Shown: positions 8,925 through 18,527 of the stretch, piece by piece
Layout of the letters: each line of letters opens with the position of its first letter
How positions within the stretch are numbered: position 1 is the stretch's first letter
Assembly (NCBI RefSeq): GCF_002159175.1
Contig: NZ_NFGZ01000003.1
Location: 62,001 to 126,000 of the forward strand
Length of the DNA stretch: 64,000 nt
Direction of reading: 5' to 3'
From: Flavonifractor sp. An92
Lineage (GTDB): Bacteria; Bacillota; Clostridia; Oscillospirales; Oscillospiraceae
Translations under genes and position numbers: made by a program
Notes under the pieces: generated by a model
Told to the model about the DNA's origin: nothing
What the model saw: the letters and a program-made list of their open reading frames with translations, nothing else
Databases searched by the model: none

Positions 8925-9143
8925 ATGTCTATGGGTATCATCGCTGCTGCTATCGCAGTTTTCACCGGCATCGGCGCCGGCATCGGCATCGGCTTCGCCA
9001 CCGGCAAGGCCAGTGAGGCCATTGCCCGCCAGCCCGAGGCCTCCGGCAAGATCAACAGCGCTCTGCTGCTGGGCTGCGCCCTGGCGGAAGGCACCGCGAT
9101 CTTCGGCTTCATCACCGCCCTGCTGATCATCTTCGTGGGTTAA
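8925..9143 (+). CDS. atpE: F1Fo ATP synthase subunit c (proteolipid)
   Basis: A 72-residue hairpin of two membrane helices that forms the rotor ring. Helix 1 has the glycine-repeat GIGAGIGIG; the polar loop is ARQPE; the ion-binding carboxylate is E55 in helix 2 (CALAEGTAIF). Sodium-type c subunits have a glutamine next to the last glycine of helix 1 and a serine after the glutamate. Here these positions are I22 and G56, so proton coupling is more likely; this is inference from known family rules. The ATG at 8925 is chosen because TTGGAGG lies 10 bases upstream. Confidence 0.93.
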   Translation: MSMGIIAAAIAVFTGIGAGIGIGFATGKASEAIARQPEASGKINSALLLGCALAEGTAIFGFITALLIIFVG

Positions 9144-9156
9144 GGGGGCGGCCCCG

Positions 9157-9645
9157 ATGCTGGAGTTCCATGTTTCCACCATCCTCTTTACCGTGATCAA
9201 TCTGCTGGTGCTGTACGCCTTCCTGCGCAAGTTCCTCTTTGGCCGGGTCAACGCCGTGCTGGAGGAGCGGTCCGCGCTGGTCCGGCAGGAGCTGGCCTCC
9301 GCGGAGGAGCAGAACCGCCAGGCGGAGGAGCGGAAGAACGAGTATGAGGAGAAGCTGACCGGCGCCCGCCAGGAGGCGGCCAAGATCGTGGCCGACGCCC
9401 AGACCCGGGCCCAGCGGGCCTACGAGGGGCGGCTGGCCCAGGCGGAGGCGGACGCCAAGCGTCTGCGGGGCGAGGCGGAGGCCCAGATCGCGTCCGAGCG
9501 GGACGCCATGCTGCGGGGCGTCCGGAGCGAGGTGGCCTCGCTGGCGCTGCTGGCCGCGTCCAAGGCGGCCCAGCGGGCCCTGGACGGCAGCGACGACCAG
9601 GCTCTGGTGGACGCTTTCCTATCGGAAGTGGGTGAGCGGGTATGA
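9157..9645 (+). CDS. atpF: F1Fo ATP synthase subunit b
   Basis: A 162-residue peripheral stalk subunit. An N-terminal membrane helix (about 5-25, FHVSTILFTVINLLVLYAFL) is followed by a long, highly charged coiled coil (about 30-140, rich in E, A, Q and R) that reaches up to the delta subunit on F1. There is one b gene only, so the stalk is a homodimer. It is 13 bases downstream of atpE and overlaps atpH by 4 bases. Confidence 0.93.
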   Translation: MLEFHVSTILFTVINLLVLYAFLRKFLFGRVNAVLEERSALVRQELASAEEQNRQAEERKNEYEEKLTGARQEAAKIVADAQTRAQRAYEGRLAQAEADAKRLRGEAEAQIASERDAMLRGVRSEVASLALLAASKAAQRALDGSDDQALVDAFLSEVGERV

Positions 9646-10166
9646 ACGAGCTCTCCCGCCGCTACGCCCGGGCGCTCTACGCCGTCTCCCCGGACGGGGA
9701 GGGGCTGCGCGCCACGGCCGGAGCCCTGATGGAGGACGCCGCCCTGTGGGAGGCTCTGCGCTCTCCCGCCATCCAGTCCTGGGAGAAGGCCCGGGTGCTG
9801 GAGCGGCTGCCGCAGCTGGACGGCCACACGCTGCTGCGTCAGTTTTACCGCCTGCTGGCGGAGAAGGGGAGAATGGCCCTGCTGCCGGACATTCTGAAGG
9901 CCTATGAGGACCTGGAGCTGGCCGGGCGGGGGGCGGTGCGCTGCCGCATGACCTGCGCCCGCGTCCCCGGCGAGGCAGAGCAGGAAAAACTCAAAAAGGC
10001 CCTGTGCCGCCTCCATCACAAGGCGGACGTGGTCTTTGATATCCAGGTCGACCCGGCCCTGCTGGGCGGCTTCATTCTGGAGCTGGAAGGGGTCACCTAT
10101 GACAAGAGCGTCCGCGGGGCGCTCTCCGGCCTGAGCCGGCAACTGGAAGAGAGGCGAATGGCATGA
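9642..10166 (+). CDS. atpH: F1Fo ATP synthase subunit delta
   Basis: A 174-residue delta (OSCP) subunit linking the b stalk to the top of the F1 head. The N-terminal helical domain begins with the family pattern [13 protein letters not shown], and the C-terminal part contains [14 protein letters not shown], matching the conserved glycine-rich end of the family. It overlaps atpF and atpA by ATGA, so the genes are translationally coupled. Confidence 0.93.
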   Translation: MNELSRRYARALYAVSPDGEGLRATAGALMEDAALWEALRSPAIQSWEKARVLERLPQLDGHTLLRQFYRLLAEKGRMALLPDILKAYEDLELAGRGAVRCRMTCARVPGEAEQEKLKKALCRLHHKADVVFDIQVDPALLGGFILELEGVTYDKSVRGALSGLSRQLEERRMA

Positions 10167-11683
10167 ACGCAAAACCCGAAGAGATCGTCTCCATCCTGCG
10201 GGAGGAGATCGAGGGGTATGATACCCGCGTCCGGCGGGAGGAGACCGGCACCGTTCTGGAGGTGGGCGACGGCATCGCCACCGTCTACGGCCTGGACAAG
10301 GCGGTGTACGGCGAGCTGGTGGAGCTGGACACCGGCGTGAAGGGCATGGTAATGAACCTGGCCCGGGACAGCGTGGGCGTGGTGCTGCTGGGCAGCGACG
10401 CCGGCGTGAAGGAGGGCACCGTGGTGCGCCGCACCGGCCGTGCCGCCGACGTGCCGGTGGGGGACGCCCTCGTCGGCCGCGTGGTGGACGTGCTGGGCCA
10501 GCCCCTGGACGGCCTGGGCCCCATCGCGAGCACCGAGACCCGCCCCATCGAGCACGAGGCCAGCGGCGTGGTCACCCGCGAGCCGGTGAATGTGCCCCTC
10601 CAGACCGGCATCCTGGCCATCGACGCCATGGTGCCCATCGGCCGGGGCCAGCGTGAGCTCATCATCGGCGACCGCCAGACCGGCAAGACCGCCATCGCGG
10701 TGGACGCCATCCTGAACCAGAAGGGCCAGGACGTCATCTGCATCTACGTGGCCATCGGCCAGAAGGCCTCCACCGTGGCCCGCATCCAGGACACCCTGAA
10801 AAAGCACGGGGCCATGGAGTACTCCATCATCGTCTCCTCCACCGCCAGCGACCCCGCGCCGCTGCAGTATGTGGCGCCCTATTCCGGCGCGGCCATGGGC
10901 GAGTACTTCATGAGCAAGGGCAAGGACGTGCTCATCGTCTACGATGACCTCTCCAAGCACGCGGTGGCCTACCGCACCCTGTCCCTGCTCCTCAAGCGAT
11001 CTCCCGGCCGTGAGGCCTACCCCGGCGACGTCTTTTACCTGCACTCCCGTCTGCTGGAGCGGGCCTGCCGTCTCACCAAGGAGTACGGCGGCGGCTCCAT
11101 GACGGCTCTGCCCATCATCGAGACCCAGGCCGGCGACGTGTCGGCCTACATCCCCACCAACGTCATCTCCATCACCGACGGCCAGATCTATCTGGAGAAC
11201 GACCTGTTCTTCGCCGGCCAGCGGCCCGCCGTCAACGTGGGCCTGTCCGTGTCCCGTGTGGGCGGCTCCGCCCAGACCCGGGCCATCAAAAAGACCGCCG
11301 GCACCCTGCGCATCGACCTGGCCCGGTTCCGCGAGCTGGAGGTGTTCACCCAGTTCGCCTCCGATCTGGACAGCGCCACCCAGCAGGCTCTGGACCACGG
11401 CCGGCGTCTCCTGGAGCTGCTGAAGCAGCCCCTCTACCACCCTATGCCGGTGAGCCGTCAGGCCATCATCCTCTATGTGGCCACCAACGGCCTGGTGGAC
11501 GACGTGCCGCTGGACAAGGTGCGCTCCTTCGTCCTGGACTTCGCCCAGGAGATGGAGGACGAGCACGCCGACGTGGTGGAGGAGATCCAGACCACCGGCA
11601 ATCTGAGCGGCCCGGCCATTGAGCTCATCCGCTCGGTGCTGGAGAACGCCAAGAAGCGGGTGAGCGCCACATGGCAAGCATAA
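10163..11683 (+). CDS. atpA: F1Fo ATP synthase subunit alpha
   Basis: A 506-residue alpha subunit, full length. The non-catalytic nucleotide site has a P-loop GDRQTGKTA; the family signature [17 protein letters not shown] is present with its catalytic-site arginine. Three alpha and three beta subunits form the F1 head in the cytoplasm. It overlaps atpH by 4 bases and atpG by 13 bases. Confidence 0.97.
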   Translation: MNAKPEEIVSILREEIEGYDTRVRREETGTVLEVGDGIATVYGLDKAVYGELVELDTGVKGMVMNLARDSVGVVLLGSDAGVKEGTVVRRTGRAADVPVGDALVGRVVDVLGQPLDGLGPIASTETRPIEHEASGVVTREPVNVPLQTGILAIDAMVPIGRGQRELIIGDRQTGKTAIAVDAILNQKGQDVICIYVAIGQKASTVARIQDTLKKHGAMEYSIIVSSTASDPAPLQYVAPYSGAAMGEYFMSKGKDVLIVYDDLSKHAVAYRTLSLLLKRSPGREAYPGDVFYLHSRLLERACRLTKEYGGGSMTALPIIETQAGDVSAYIPTNVISITDGQIYLENDLFFAGQRPAVNVGLSVSRVGGSAQTRAIKKTAGTLRIDLARFRELEVFTQFASDLDSATQQALDHGRRLLELLKQPLYHPMPVSRQAIILYVATNGLVDDVPLDKVRSFVLDFAQEMEDEHADVVEEIQTTGNLSGPAIELIRSVLENAKKRVSATWQA

Positions 11684-12549
11684 AGGAGATCCGGACCCAC
11701 ATCAAGAGCGTGGAGCAGACGTTGAAGATCACCAACGCCATGTATCTCATCTCCTCCTCCAACCTGCGCAAGGCCCGCAAGCAGCTCAATGATGTGGAGC
11801 CCTATTTTCAGAAGATCGAGACCACCATCTCCGACATCCTCCACCATTCGCCGGAGATCGACCACCGCTTTTTCGACAAGCGCCCCGAAATTCCCGCTGA
11901 GAAGCGGAAAGTGGGCTACATCGTGGTCACCGGCGACAAGGGCCTGGCCGGCGCCTACAACCACAACATTCTGAAGCTGGCCGAGCACAAGCTGGAGAAA
12001 ACACCCAACGCCTCCCTCTTTGTGGTGGGGCAGGTGGGGCGCTCCTACTTCCAGGAGCACGGCATCCCCATCGACGTGGAATTCCTCTACACCGCCCAGG
12101 ACCCCAATATCGGCCGGGCCCGGGACATGTCCGAGCTCATGGTGGAGCTCTTTTTAAAGGAGAGCCTGGACGAGGTGTACATCCTCTTCACCAAAATGGT
12201 CAACTCCTTCCGCATGGAGCCCACCGTCCACAAGCTGCTGCCGCTGGACCCGGACGTGTTCCCCGTCTGTGAGGACCACTCGCCCTACCACCAGCATGTG
12301 ACCTATGTGCCCTCGGTGAAGGCGGTCATGGACCGTCTGGTGCCCGGGTATGTGAAGGGCGACATCTTCGGCGCGCTGGTGGAGTCCTATTGCTCGGAGC
12401 AGAACGCCCGCATGACGGCCATGAAGTCCTCCAGCGACAACGCCCGGGCCATGCTCCAGAACCTGAACCTGTCCTACAACCGGGCCCGGCAGGCCGCCAT
12501 CACCCAGGAGATCACCGAGGTGGTGGGCGGGGCCCAGGCTTCCATGTGA
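11671..12549 (+). CDS. atpG: F1Fo ATP synthase subunit gamma
   Basis: A 292-residue central shaft subunit. N- and C-terminal helices (beginning [17 protein letters not shown] and ending with [18 protein letters not shown]) form the coiled coil that rotates inside the alpha/beta ring; the middle is a Rossmann-like domain. The start overlaps the end of atpA. A 42-base gap to atpD holds only an RBS. Confidence 0.95.
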   Translation: MASIKEIRTHIKSVEQTLKITNAMYLISSSNLRKARKQLNDVEPYFQKIETTISDILHHSPEIDHRFFDKRPEIPAEKRKVGYIVVTGDKGLAGAYNHNILKLAEHKLEKTPNASLFVVGQVGRSYFQEHGIPIDVEFLYTAQDPNIGRARDMSELMVELFLKESLDEVYILFTKMVNSFRMEPTVHKLLPLDPDVFPVCEDHSPYHQHVTYVPSVKAVMDRLVPGYVKGDIFGALVESYCSEQNARMTAMKSSSDNARAMLQNLNLSYNRARQAAITQEITEVVGGAQASM

Positions 12550-13992
<1,443 letters not shown>

Positions 13993-14397
13993 ATGGCCGA
14001 TCAGAGCACCTTCTATCTGGAGATCATCACCCCCGAGCGGCAGTTCTACATCGGCCCCGCCGAGGCACTGGTCTTTCCGGCGGTGGACGGCGAGATGGGC
14101 GTCTATCCCGGCCATGAGCCGGTGGTCACCGCCATCGAGCCAGGCGAGCTGCGCTACAAGGCCAACGGCCAGTGGGAGCCCGCCGCGGTGGGCTCCGGCT
14201 TTGCCGAGATCAAGCCGGACTACGTCATCCTCCTGGTGGGCTTTGCCGAGCACCCCGAGGAGATCGACCGCAAGCGGGCCGAGGCCGCCAAAGCCCGGGC
14301 CGAGGAGCGCCTGCGCCAGAAGCAGAGCATCCAGGAGTACTACCACTCCAAGGCCGCCCTGGCCCGCGCCATGGCCCGCCTGAAAGCAAAACGCTAA
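13993..14397 (+). CDS. atpC: F1Fo ATP synthase subunit epsilon
   Basis: A 134-residue subunit with an N-terminal beta sandwich (about 1-85, including FPAVDGEMGVYPGHEP) and a C-terminal helical hairpin that in many bacteria inhibits ATP hydrolysis. It begins on the base after the atpD stop codon and ends the operon; a strong terminator follows 19 bases later. Confidence 0.94.
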   Translation: MADQSTFYLEIITPERQFYIGPAEALVFPAVDGEMGVYPGHEPVVTAIEPGELRYKANGQWEPAAVGSGFAEIKPDYVILLVGFAEHPEEIDRKRAEAAKARAEERLRQKQSIQEYYHSKAALARAMARLKAKR

Positions 14398-14415
14398 CCC
14401 TCTCTCTTTGATATA

Positions 14416-14463
14416 CGGCAGAGGTCCGGGAACCCCACGGGGTCCCGGACCTCTGTCGTTTTC
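14416..14463 (+). terminator. Terminator of the ATP synthase operon
   Basis: Inverted repeat CAGAGGTCCGGGA / TCCCGGACCTCTG with a CCCC/GGGG inner stem, followed by a T-rich tail. Confidence 0.9.
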
Positions 14464-14514
14464 GCATAAGGGGCTGCGCCCGGGCATAGGCTTGGGTCAG
14501 GGAGCGTGAGAGCG

Positions 14515-14658
14515 ATGGAGAGCGCCGTGGAAACGCTGGTCCCCCTGAAGCGGGAGCTGATGCTCCAGGCGAACCAGCGGCTCTATGAACAAAAGACGAT
14601 CCCGCGGGACCTGTACGAGGCCACGCAGCAGCTGATCCTGGCCTGGAAATCGACCTAG
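14515..14658 (+). CDS. Short protein related to the one upstream of the serine recombinase
   Basis: A 47-residue frame (ATG 14515, TAG 14656) beginning MESAVETLVPLKREL. It shares the pattern MLQAN, LY, then I-R-LYE with a second short frame at 18251-18418. Both look like two short amphipathic helices separated by a turn, similar in style to SHOCT-type C-terminal domains, though I cannot assign a family. A GGAG lies about 11 bases upstream, and a GTG three codons earlier is an alternative start. A strong terminator follows directly, which supports a real transcript. The function is unknown; homology to the recombinase-linked copy suggests it is a remnant or relative of mobile-element cargo. 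Confidence 0.6.
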   Translation: MESAVETLVPLKRELMLQANQRLYEQKTIPRDLYEATQQLILAWKST

Positions 14659-14703
14659 CGCAAAGCGGCAAGCCCTTTCAATTGAGGGCTTGCCGCTTTG
14701 CCA
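14659..14703 (+). terminator. Terminator after the 47-residue gene
   Basis: Seventeen-base stem GCAAAGCGGCAAGCCCT with its exact complement and an 8-base loop. Its T run is weak, but the stem is very stable. Confidence 0.75.
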
Positions 14704-14722
14704 TACTATGCACAGCGCATAC

Positions 14723-14751
14723 TGGACAGGCCCTCTCTCCCGCGCTACAAT
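14723..14751 (+). promoter_or_regulatory. Promoter of the LRR/BRCT gene pair
   Basis: TGGACA (14723-14728) and TACAAT (14746-14751) with a 17-base spacer, about 31 bases before the LRR gene start. Confidence 0.7.
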
Positions 14752-14781
14752 GGCCATAAGAAGCGGAAGGAGGGTAAACCC

Positions 14782-15819
14782 ATGAAGCTGCACATCGAAA
14801 ACGGCCTGTTAAAACAGGTGGAGCTGGAGGAGGGTGAGACCGAGGTGGTCCTCCCGGAGGGAGTCACCGCCCTGGCGCCCGGCGCATTTGACGGCTGCAC
14901 GGCGCTCCGGTCCGTCACCATTCCCCAGAGCATCCGGGAGGGGAACCCCGAGGCCTTCGCGGGCTGCAAGCAGCTGCGCCGGGCCACTCTGCCCTTTGGC
15001 TGGAAGATCCGGGATTTCTTCGATCTGAAACGGATGGGGGCCTTTTCCTTTTCCGTCTCCACCTCCGGCGCGGAGGGCTGGGTGGGGGGCGACGGCTGGC
15101 AGACTCGCAGACACGAGACAGCCTACGGCTATACCATGGCTTTCCGGGGACCCAAGCGGGCCATGACCCACCTGCTGGAGGCCATCCTGGAGCGGGCAGG
15201 CGACCAGGACGCCGGAGGCTGTCTGGCCACGCTGGAGATGTTCCAGGGCTCCTATCTGGACCACTGCTCCGGCGGGGCGAAGCTCAGCGCCTCTTTTGCC
15301 GACCTGGGGGAGGAGGAAGAGGCGTGGTTCGTGTCCGGCGGCGGCTTTCTGGACGAGATGCTGGACGGACTGCCGGAGGCGGTGCGGGAGCACTTCCGCT
15401 GGCTGCTGACCCGGGAGCCGGAGCTGGAAGGCTGCATCCGTGCGGCGGATGGGGGACAGAATGACTGCCCCGCCGAGCAGGAATTCTGGTTCTACACCCC
15501 TGCCGGGTCCGATGAGGTGCGGGAGGGGACCTTGGATGCCCTGGAATCCCCGGAGTTGGAGTATGACGAGGACTGGGAGGACCTGGGCGACCTCTGCGCC
15601 GTCTCCGTGGACCCGGCGGATCGCGAGGCCTGGTTCCCGGCTGCGTTGGGCCGGAGCTATGCCGATCTCTGCGCGCTGCTGGATGACCTGGACGAAGAGG
15701 ACGAGGAAGAAGAGGAGGACTGGGAGGACGAGGAGAATGGCCCAGTGGACGGACTCACAGAGGAATCCCCGGTCCTGGACGAGTACCGCCGCCGCCTGCG
15801 GGAGAAGCGGCGGGAGTAA
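14782..15819 (+). CDS. Leucine-rich-repeat protein with acidic C-terminus, function unknown
   Basis: A 345-residue cytoplasmic protein (no signal peptide or membrane segment). Residues about 15-75 hold two BspA/TpLRR-type repeats (LPEGVTALAPGAFDGCTAL; IPQSIREGNPEAFAGC). The middle is unassigned. Residues about 290-330 are a glutamate/aspartate-rich tract, and the end is basic (YRRRLREKRRE). ATG 14782 is preceded by GGAAGGAGG. The next gene begins 24 bases after the stop and also has an acidic tract, so the two probably act together. Short bacterial LRR proteins often mediate protein contacts. No enzymatic motif was recognised. Confidence 0.75.
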   Translation: MKLHIENGLLKQVELEEGETEVVLPEGVTALAPGAFDGCTALRSVTIPQSIREGNPEAFAGCKQLRRATLPFGWKIRDFFDLKRMGAFSFSVSTSGAEGWVGGDGWQTRRHETAYGYTMAFRGPKRAMTHLLEAILERAGDQDAGGCLATLEMFQGSYLDHCSGGAKLSASFADLGEEEEAWFVSGGGFLDEMLDGLPEAVREHFRWLLTREPELEGCIRAADGGQNDCPAEQEFWFYTPAGSDEVREGTLDALESPELEYDEDWEDLGDLCAVSVDPADREAWFPAALGRSYADLCALLDDLDEEDEEEEEDWEDEENGPVDGLTEESPVLDEYRRRLREKRRE

Positions 15820-15843
15820 ACACATCGAAAGGGGAACCGGAAC

Positions 15844-17439
15844 ATGAGTGTTGGCTATCAGATGCAGTATACCGCCATCATCAAGGGTGGGAGGAGCGAC
15901 TTTGCGCAGATCCCCAGCATCGTAAAGCAGGTCCTGGACGACTATACGGCCCGTCTGGAGGCGGCCCGGAACGAGGGCAAGCTGGGTTGGGACCTGACGT
16001 GGTGCTATCGGAAGTGGATGCAGACCTTCACGGAGCAGGCGGAGGAGGCCCTGGAGCGGGGGGAAGAGCCCATGTTCCTCCACCTGGAGAGCGAGGACGG
16101 GGACGATACCCACGGGATTTTTGAGGCATTTATGGACGCCCTGGATGAACAGCTTCCGGGCCTTGCCAGCGTGGTGGCCATCTCCCAGATCGATACCGAG
16201 TACGGCCAGGACGACGAACACTACATCCGCTATTCTCCTGCCAACAGCGGCGTGTTTCTGCATCTGGATCCCATGAAGCGGTACGACACGCCCTGGGTAA
16301 TGTCCCCTCCGCTGCCGGAGGAGGATTGGATCCCCTACGGCTGGCGGCACCCGGAGATCAAGGCCCCCGCGGCCAAGGCCGAGGGCGTCCTCTCCTTCCT
16401 GGGGGCGTGGAGCGAGGAGGAGCAGGAGCGCCTGGAACAGCTCCTGATGGAAAAAGAGCTGCCCAAAGCACTTTACCTCTATCAGAGCCCCGACGCCGGG
16501 GATCGTCCCCTCTTTGTCAAAACAGAGGAGGGACTCCGGTTCTCCCTGTGTGGCCGGAGCGAATTCATCCCGCTGGTGCAGAATCTGGAGTTTGCCCTGG
16601 GGGCCTATATCCGGGGGCACGCTGAGACCTATGGGGCTTTCTGTCAGAGGATGCGGGAGAAGCGGCAGCTTCTGCACTTGGCGTTCGACGCCTATTCCGG
16701 TGTCAATGAGGCCTGGCACTACGGCAACCACACCAAATGCCATTTCCTGCTCTCCAGCGATGGCGCGCATCTGATCTCCACCGGCACCTGGTTCGCAACC
16801 CAATCGTCCGGCACCTATTTTTGCCCGGAGACGCCGGCCCGCGATGTCTATCAGATGCTCACCGGCGCAGAGGACGGGGAGGTCTGGCTGGACCCCGATA
16901 CCGCCTTTACACTGGAGTGGGCCCTGTATCACTTCAGCGCTGCCACGGAGCCCATCCGCAACTTCCGGGACTTCGAGGCAGCCAACCAGAGTGACGACGA
17001 GTACGATGAGGACTACGACGAGTATGATGAGGACGAGGACTATGACGACGAGGACGGGTACTACGATGAGGAGGCCTGCTACGACGCCTATCGGGAGGCC
17101 GTCCGGACCTATGTCAAGAAATACCGGAAGAAGTTGCTCCCCCTCTTCCGGCAGGCCGGGGCCGCGGCCAACCCGCCGGTGCCGGAGCGCTTCCGCCCCG
17201 AGACCTTTGACGGCCGCTTCCAGGGTAAGAAATTCGTCGTGAAGGGGGAGCGCACCGGCTATGCCACCGAAGAGCTGGCCGCCATCCTCACCGGCTTCGG
17301 CGCGGAGGTGGAGGAGGAGGTCACCGAACAGACCGACTACCTTATCTGCGGCAGCGGCGTAGGGGAGCCCTTCCGCACGGCGCTGGCGCTGGGCACGACC
17401 ATCCTCACGGCGGATTATCTGGAGGATTTGATGAAATAA
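15844..17439 (+). CDS. Uncharacterised protein with acidic tract and C-terminal BRCT domain
   Basis: A 531-residue protein. Residues 1-370 match no family I recognise. Residues about 380-415 are almost entirely D, E and Y. The last 80 residues form a BRCT fold (FQGKKFVVKGERTGYATEE, then LICGSGVGEPFRTALALG and ILTADYLEDLM), like the C-terminal domain of NAD-dependent DNA ligase. BRCT domains bind partner proteins or DNA ends. It is cotranscribed with the LRR gene. Nothing links it directly to repair here beyond the BRCT domain, so its role is open. Confidence 0.75.
   Translation: MSVGYQMQYTAIIKGGRSDFAQIPSIVKQVLDDYTARLEAARNEGKLGWDLTWCYRKWMQTFTEQAEEALERGEEPMFLHLESEDGDDTHGIFEAFMDALDEQLPGLASVVAISQIDTEYGQDDEHYIRYSPANSGVFLHLDPMKRYDTPWVMSPPLPEEDWIPYGWRHPEIKAPAAKAEGVLSFLGAWSEEEQERLEQLLMEKELPKALYLYQSPDAGDRPLFVKTEEGLRFSLCGRSEFIPLVQNLEFALGAYIRGHAETYGAFCQRMREKRQLLHLAFDAYSGVNEAWHYGNHTKCHFLLSSDGAHLISTGTWFATQSSGTYFCPETPARDVYQMLTGAEDGEVWLDPDTAFTLEWALYHFSAATEPIRNFRDFEAANQSDDEYDEDYDEYDEDEDYDDEDGYYDEEACYDAYREAVRTYVKKYRKKLLPLFRQAGAAANPPVPERFRPETFDGRFQGKKFVVKGERTGYATEELAAILTGFGAEVEEEVTEQTDYLICGSGVGEPFRTALALGTTILTADYLEDLMK
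16987..17080 (+). repeat. Low-complexity GAC/GAG/TAC codon repeat encoding an acidic tract
   Basis: Degenerate tandem units of the type GAY-GAR-TAY run for about 90 bases inside the BRCT gene and encode a D/E/Y tract. Such repeats can change length by slippage; the reading frame is intact here. Confidence 0.7.
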
Positions 17440-17457
17440 CGCGCTTTGACCCTGAAC

Positions 17458-17500
17458 GCACCCCGCTGGTCCGGCCATAGACGGCTGACCGGCGGGGTGC
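17458..17500 (+). terminator. Terminator after the BRCT gene
   Basis: GCACCCCGC(T)GGTC pairs with GACCGGCGGGGTGC around a short loop; the T run is weak. Confidence 0.6.
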
Positions 17501-17504
17501 TTGC

Positions 17505-17612
17505 TGTCATAGCTGAAGGACTGAATCGACTCATAGTTCAGCTTGTCTACGAACAGCCCGACGTGGACGACCTCTTCCTGCATGTGATCAACTCCCTGCC
17601 CTATCCGGGCAG
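17505..17612 (-). other. Short open stretch, possible gene remnant
   Basis: Minus-strand ATG at 17612-17610, after a GGGAG about 9 bases upstream, opens a frame starting MQEEVVHVGLFVDKLNYESI. Unlike typical shadow frames, its composition looks protein-like for about 35 codons, after which it runs into the terminator and antisense of the BRCT gene. I do not recognise it. It may be the 5' end of a gene cut off by insertion or deletion beside the acetyltransferase gene. Confidence 0.3.
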
Positions 17613-17621
17613 TCGTGGATA

Positions 17622-18113
17622 TCAACATGCTTCGAAGGTCAGACGCATCTGATACCAGGTCACATCTCCATGCACCGATTGGGACACGCCCTCGCAGGAA
17701 AAGCCAAACTTGGCATAATAATGGATCAGATGCTCCCTGCAGGTCAGCACCAGACCTTTACGGCCTTCCGCTCTGGACACCGCGATCACATACTCCAGCA
17801 GACGGGCTGCACATCCCTGCCGACGGCGACTTGGAACAGTATCCACACCAAAAATCATCTGCCATTCTCCTGTTTCCTTGTGGAGCGTGGGGTCGGTATA
17901 CATCTCGTCACGAAGATCTGGCTCATCAGTGCACATCCCATTTACGAATCCAATCACCGCGCCGCCATCCAGCAGAAGCCAGAAGCGGTCCGGATAAGCA
18001 GCCAGACGTCCGGCCATATCAGTACGGGAGGCGGCCTGTTCAGCTGGAAAGCAGGCCGCTTCAATGGCGGTTACGGCTTCCAGATCGGTGGGAATTGCGG
18101 TACGAATTTCCAA
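17622..18113 (-). CDS. GNAT-family N-acetyltransferase
   Basis: A 163-residue single-domain acetyltransferase. The acetyl-CoA binding motif is VDTVPSRRRQGCAARLLEYV (about 90-110), and a later YAKFGF is the conserved motif B tyrosine region. The layout resembles arylalkylamine-type GNATs, but the substrate is unknown. It starts with TTG at 18113, preceded by AAGGAG 8 bases upstream. The base composition is less GC-biased than its neighbours, consistent with accessory origin together with the recombinase region. Confidence 0.85.
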   Translation of the reverse strand: MEIRTAIPTDLEAVTAIEAACFPAEQAASRTDMAGRLAAYPDRFWLLLDGGAVIGFVNGMCTDEPDLRDEMYTDPTLHKETGEWQMIFGVDTVPSRRRQGCAARLLEYVIAVSRAEGRKGLVLTCREHLIHYYAKFGFSCEGVSQSVHGDVTWYQMRLTFEAC

Positions 18114-18250
18114 TGTATGATCTCCTTATATACTAAGATTTGCAGACAGTTGGACGCGCTACTTATACTACCGGCATTACGCCGTCTGTGTCAAGACTCA
18201 AGCCTTGAAAACCCTATGCCCGGTAGACATAGAGACCGAAGAGGTGTCAT

Positions 18251-18418
18251 ATGGTTGTCCCATGGGGGGATGCGATATTGGCAAAAGGGAAAAGAGCTTT
18301 GGTCCTGGAAATCATGCTGCAAGCAAATGAAAAACTGTACATAAAAGGGAAAATCAGCCGTGAGCTGTATGAGCAGGCAAAATTGAAGATCGTGGAGATG
18401 GGCGGCGGAGGAGGATAA
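18251..18418 (+). CDS. Short protein encoded upstream of the serine recombinase
   Basis: A 55-residue frame starting MVVPWGDAIL and ending in five glycines, with GAGGTG six bases before ATG 18251. Its core (MLQANEKLY, then KISRELYEQAK) matches the 47-residue gene at 14515-14658. It precedes the recombinase with a terminator between them. Short proteins in this position in integrative elements can be directionality or accessory factors; that role is a guess here. A TTG at 18278 is an alternative start. Confidence 0.6.
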   Translation: MVVPWGDAILAKGKRALVLEIMLQANEKLYIKGKISRELYEQAKLKIVEMGGGGG

Positions 18419-18428
18419 GGGCTGCCTG

Positions 18429-18477
18429 AAGCGGTGAGAGAGAACGGTTGCCCCGATGGCTCTTTCACCGCTTTTCT
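18429..18477 (+). terminator. Terminator between the 55-residue gene and the recombinase
   Basis: AAGCGGTGAGAGA and TCTTTCACCGCTT pair with one G-T wobble; CTTTTC follows. Confidence 0.8.
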
Positions 18478-18527
18478 ATTTGCACAGAAGGAACATGAAA
18501 CAAACAGAAGTTGAGGAGGGGCATTCC

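Noticed and set aside
14809-17628. Minus-strand open frame of about 940 codons across the LRR and BRCT genes
   Set aside because: Composition is that of a reverse-complement shadow. Only its first 35 codons beyond the BRCT gene look protein-like, and these are listed separately as a possible remnant.
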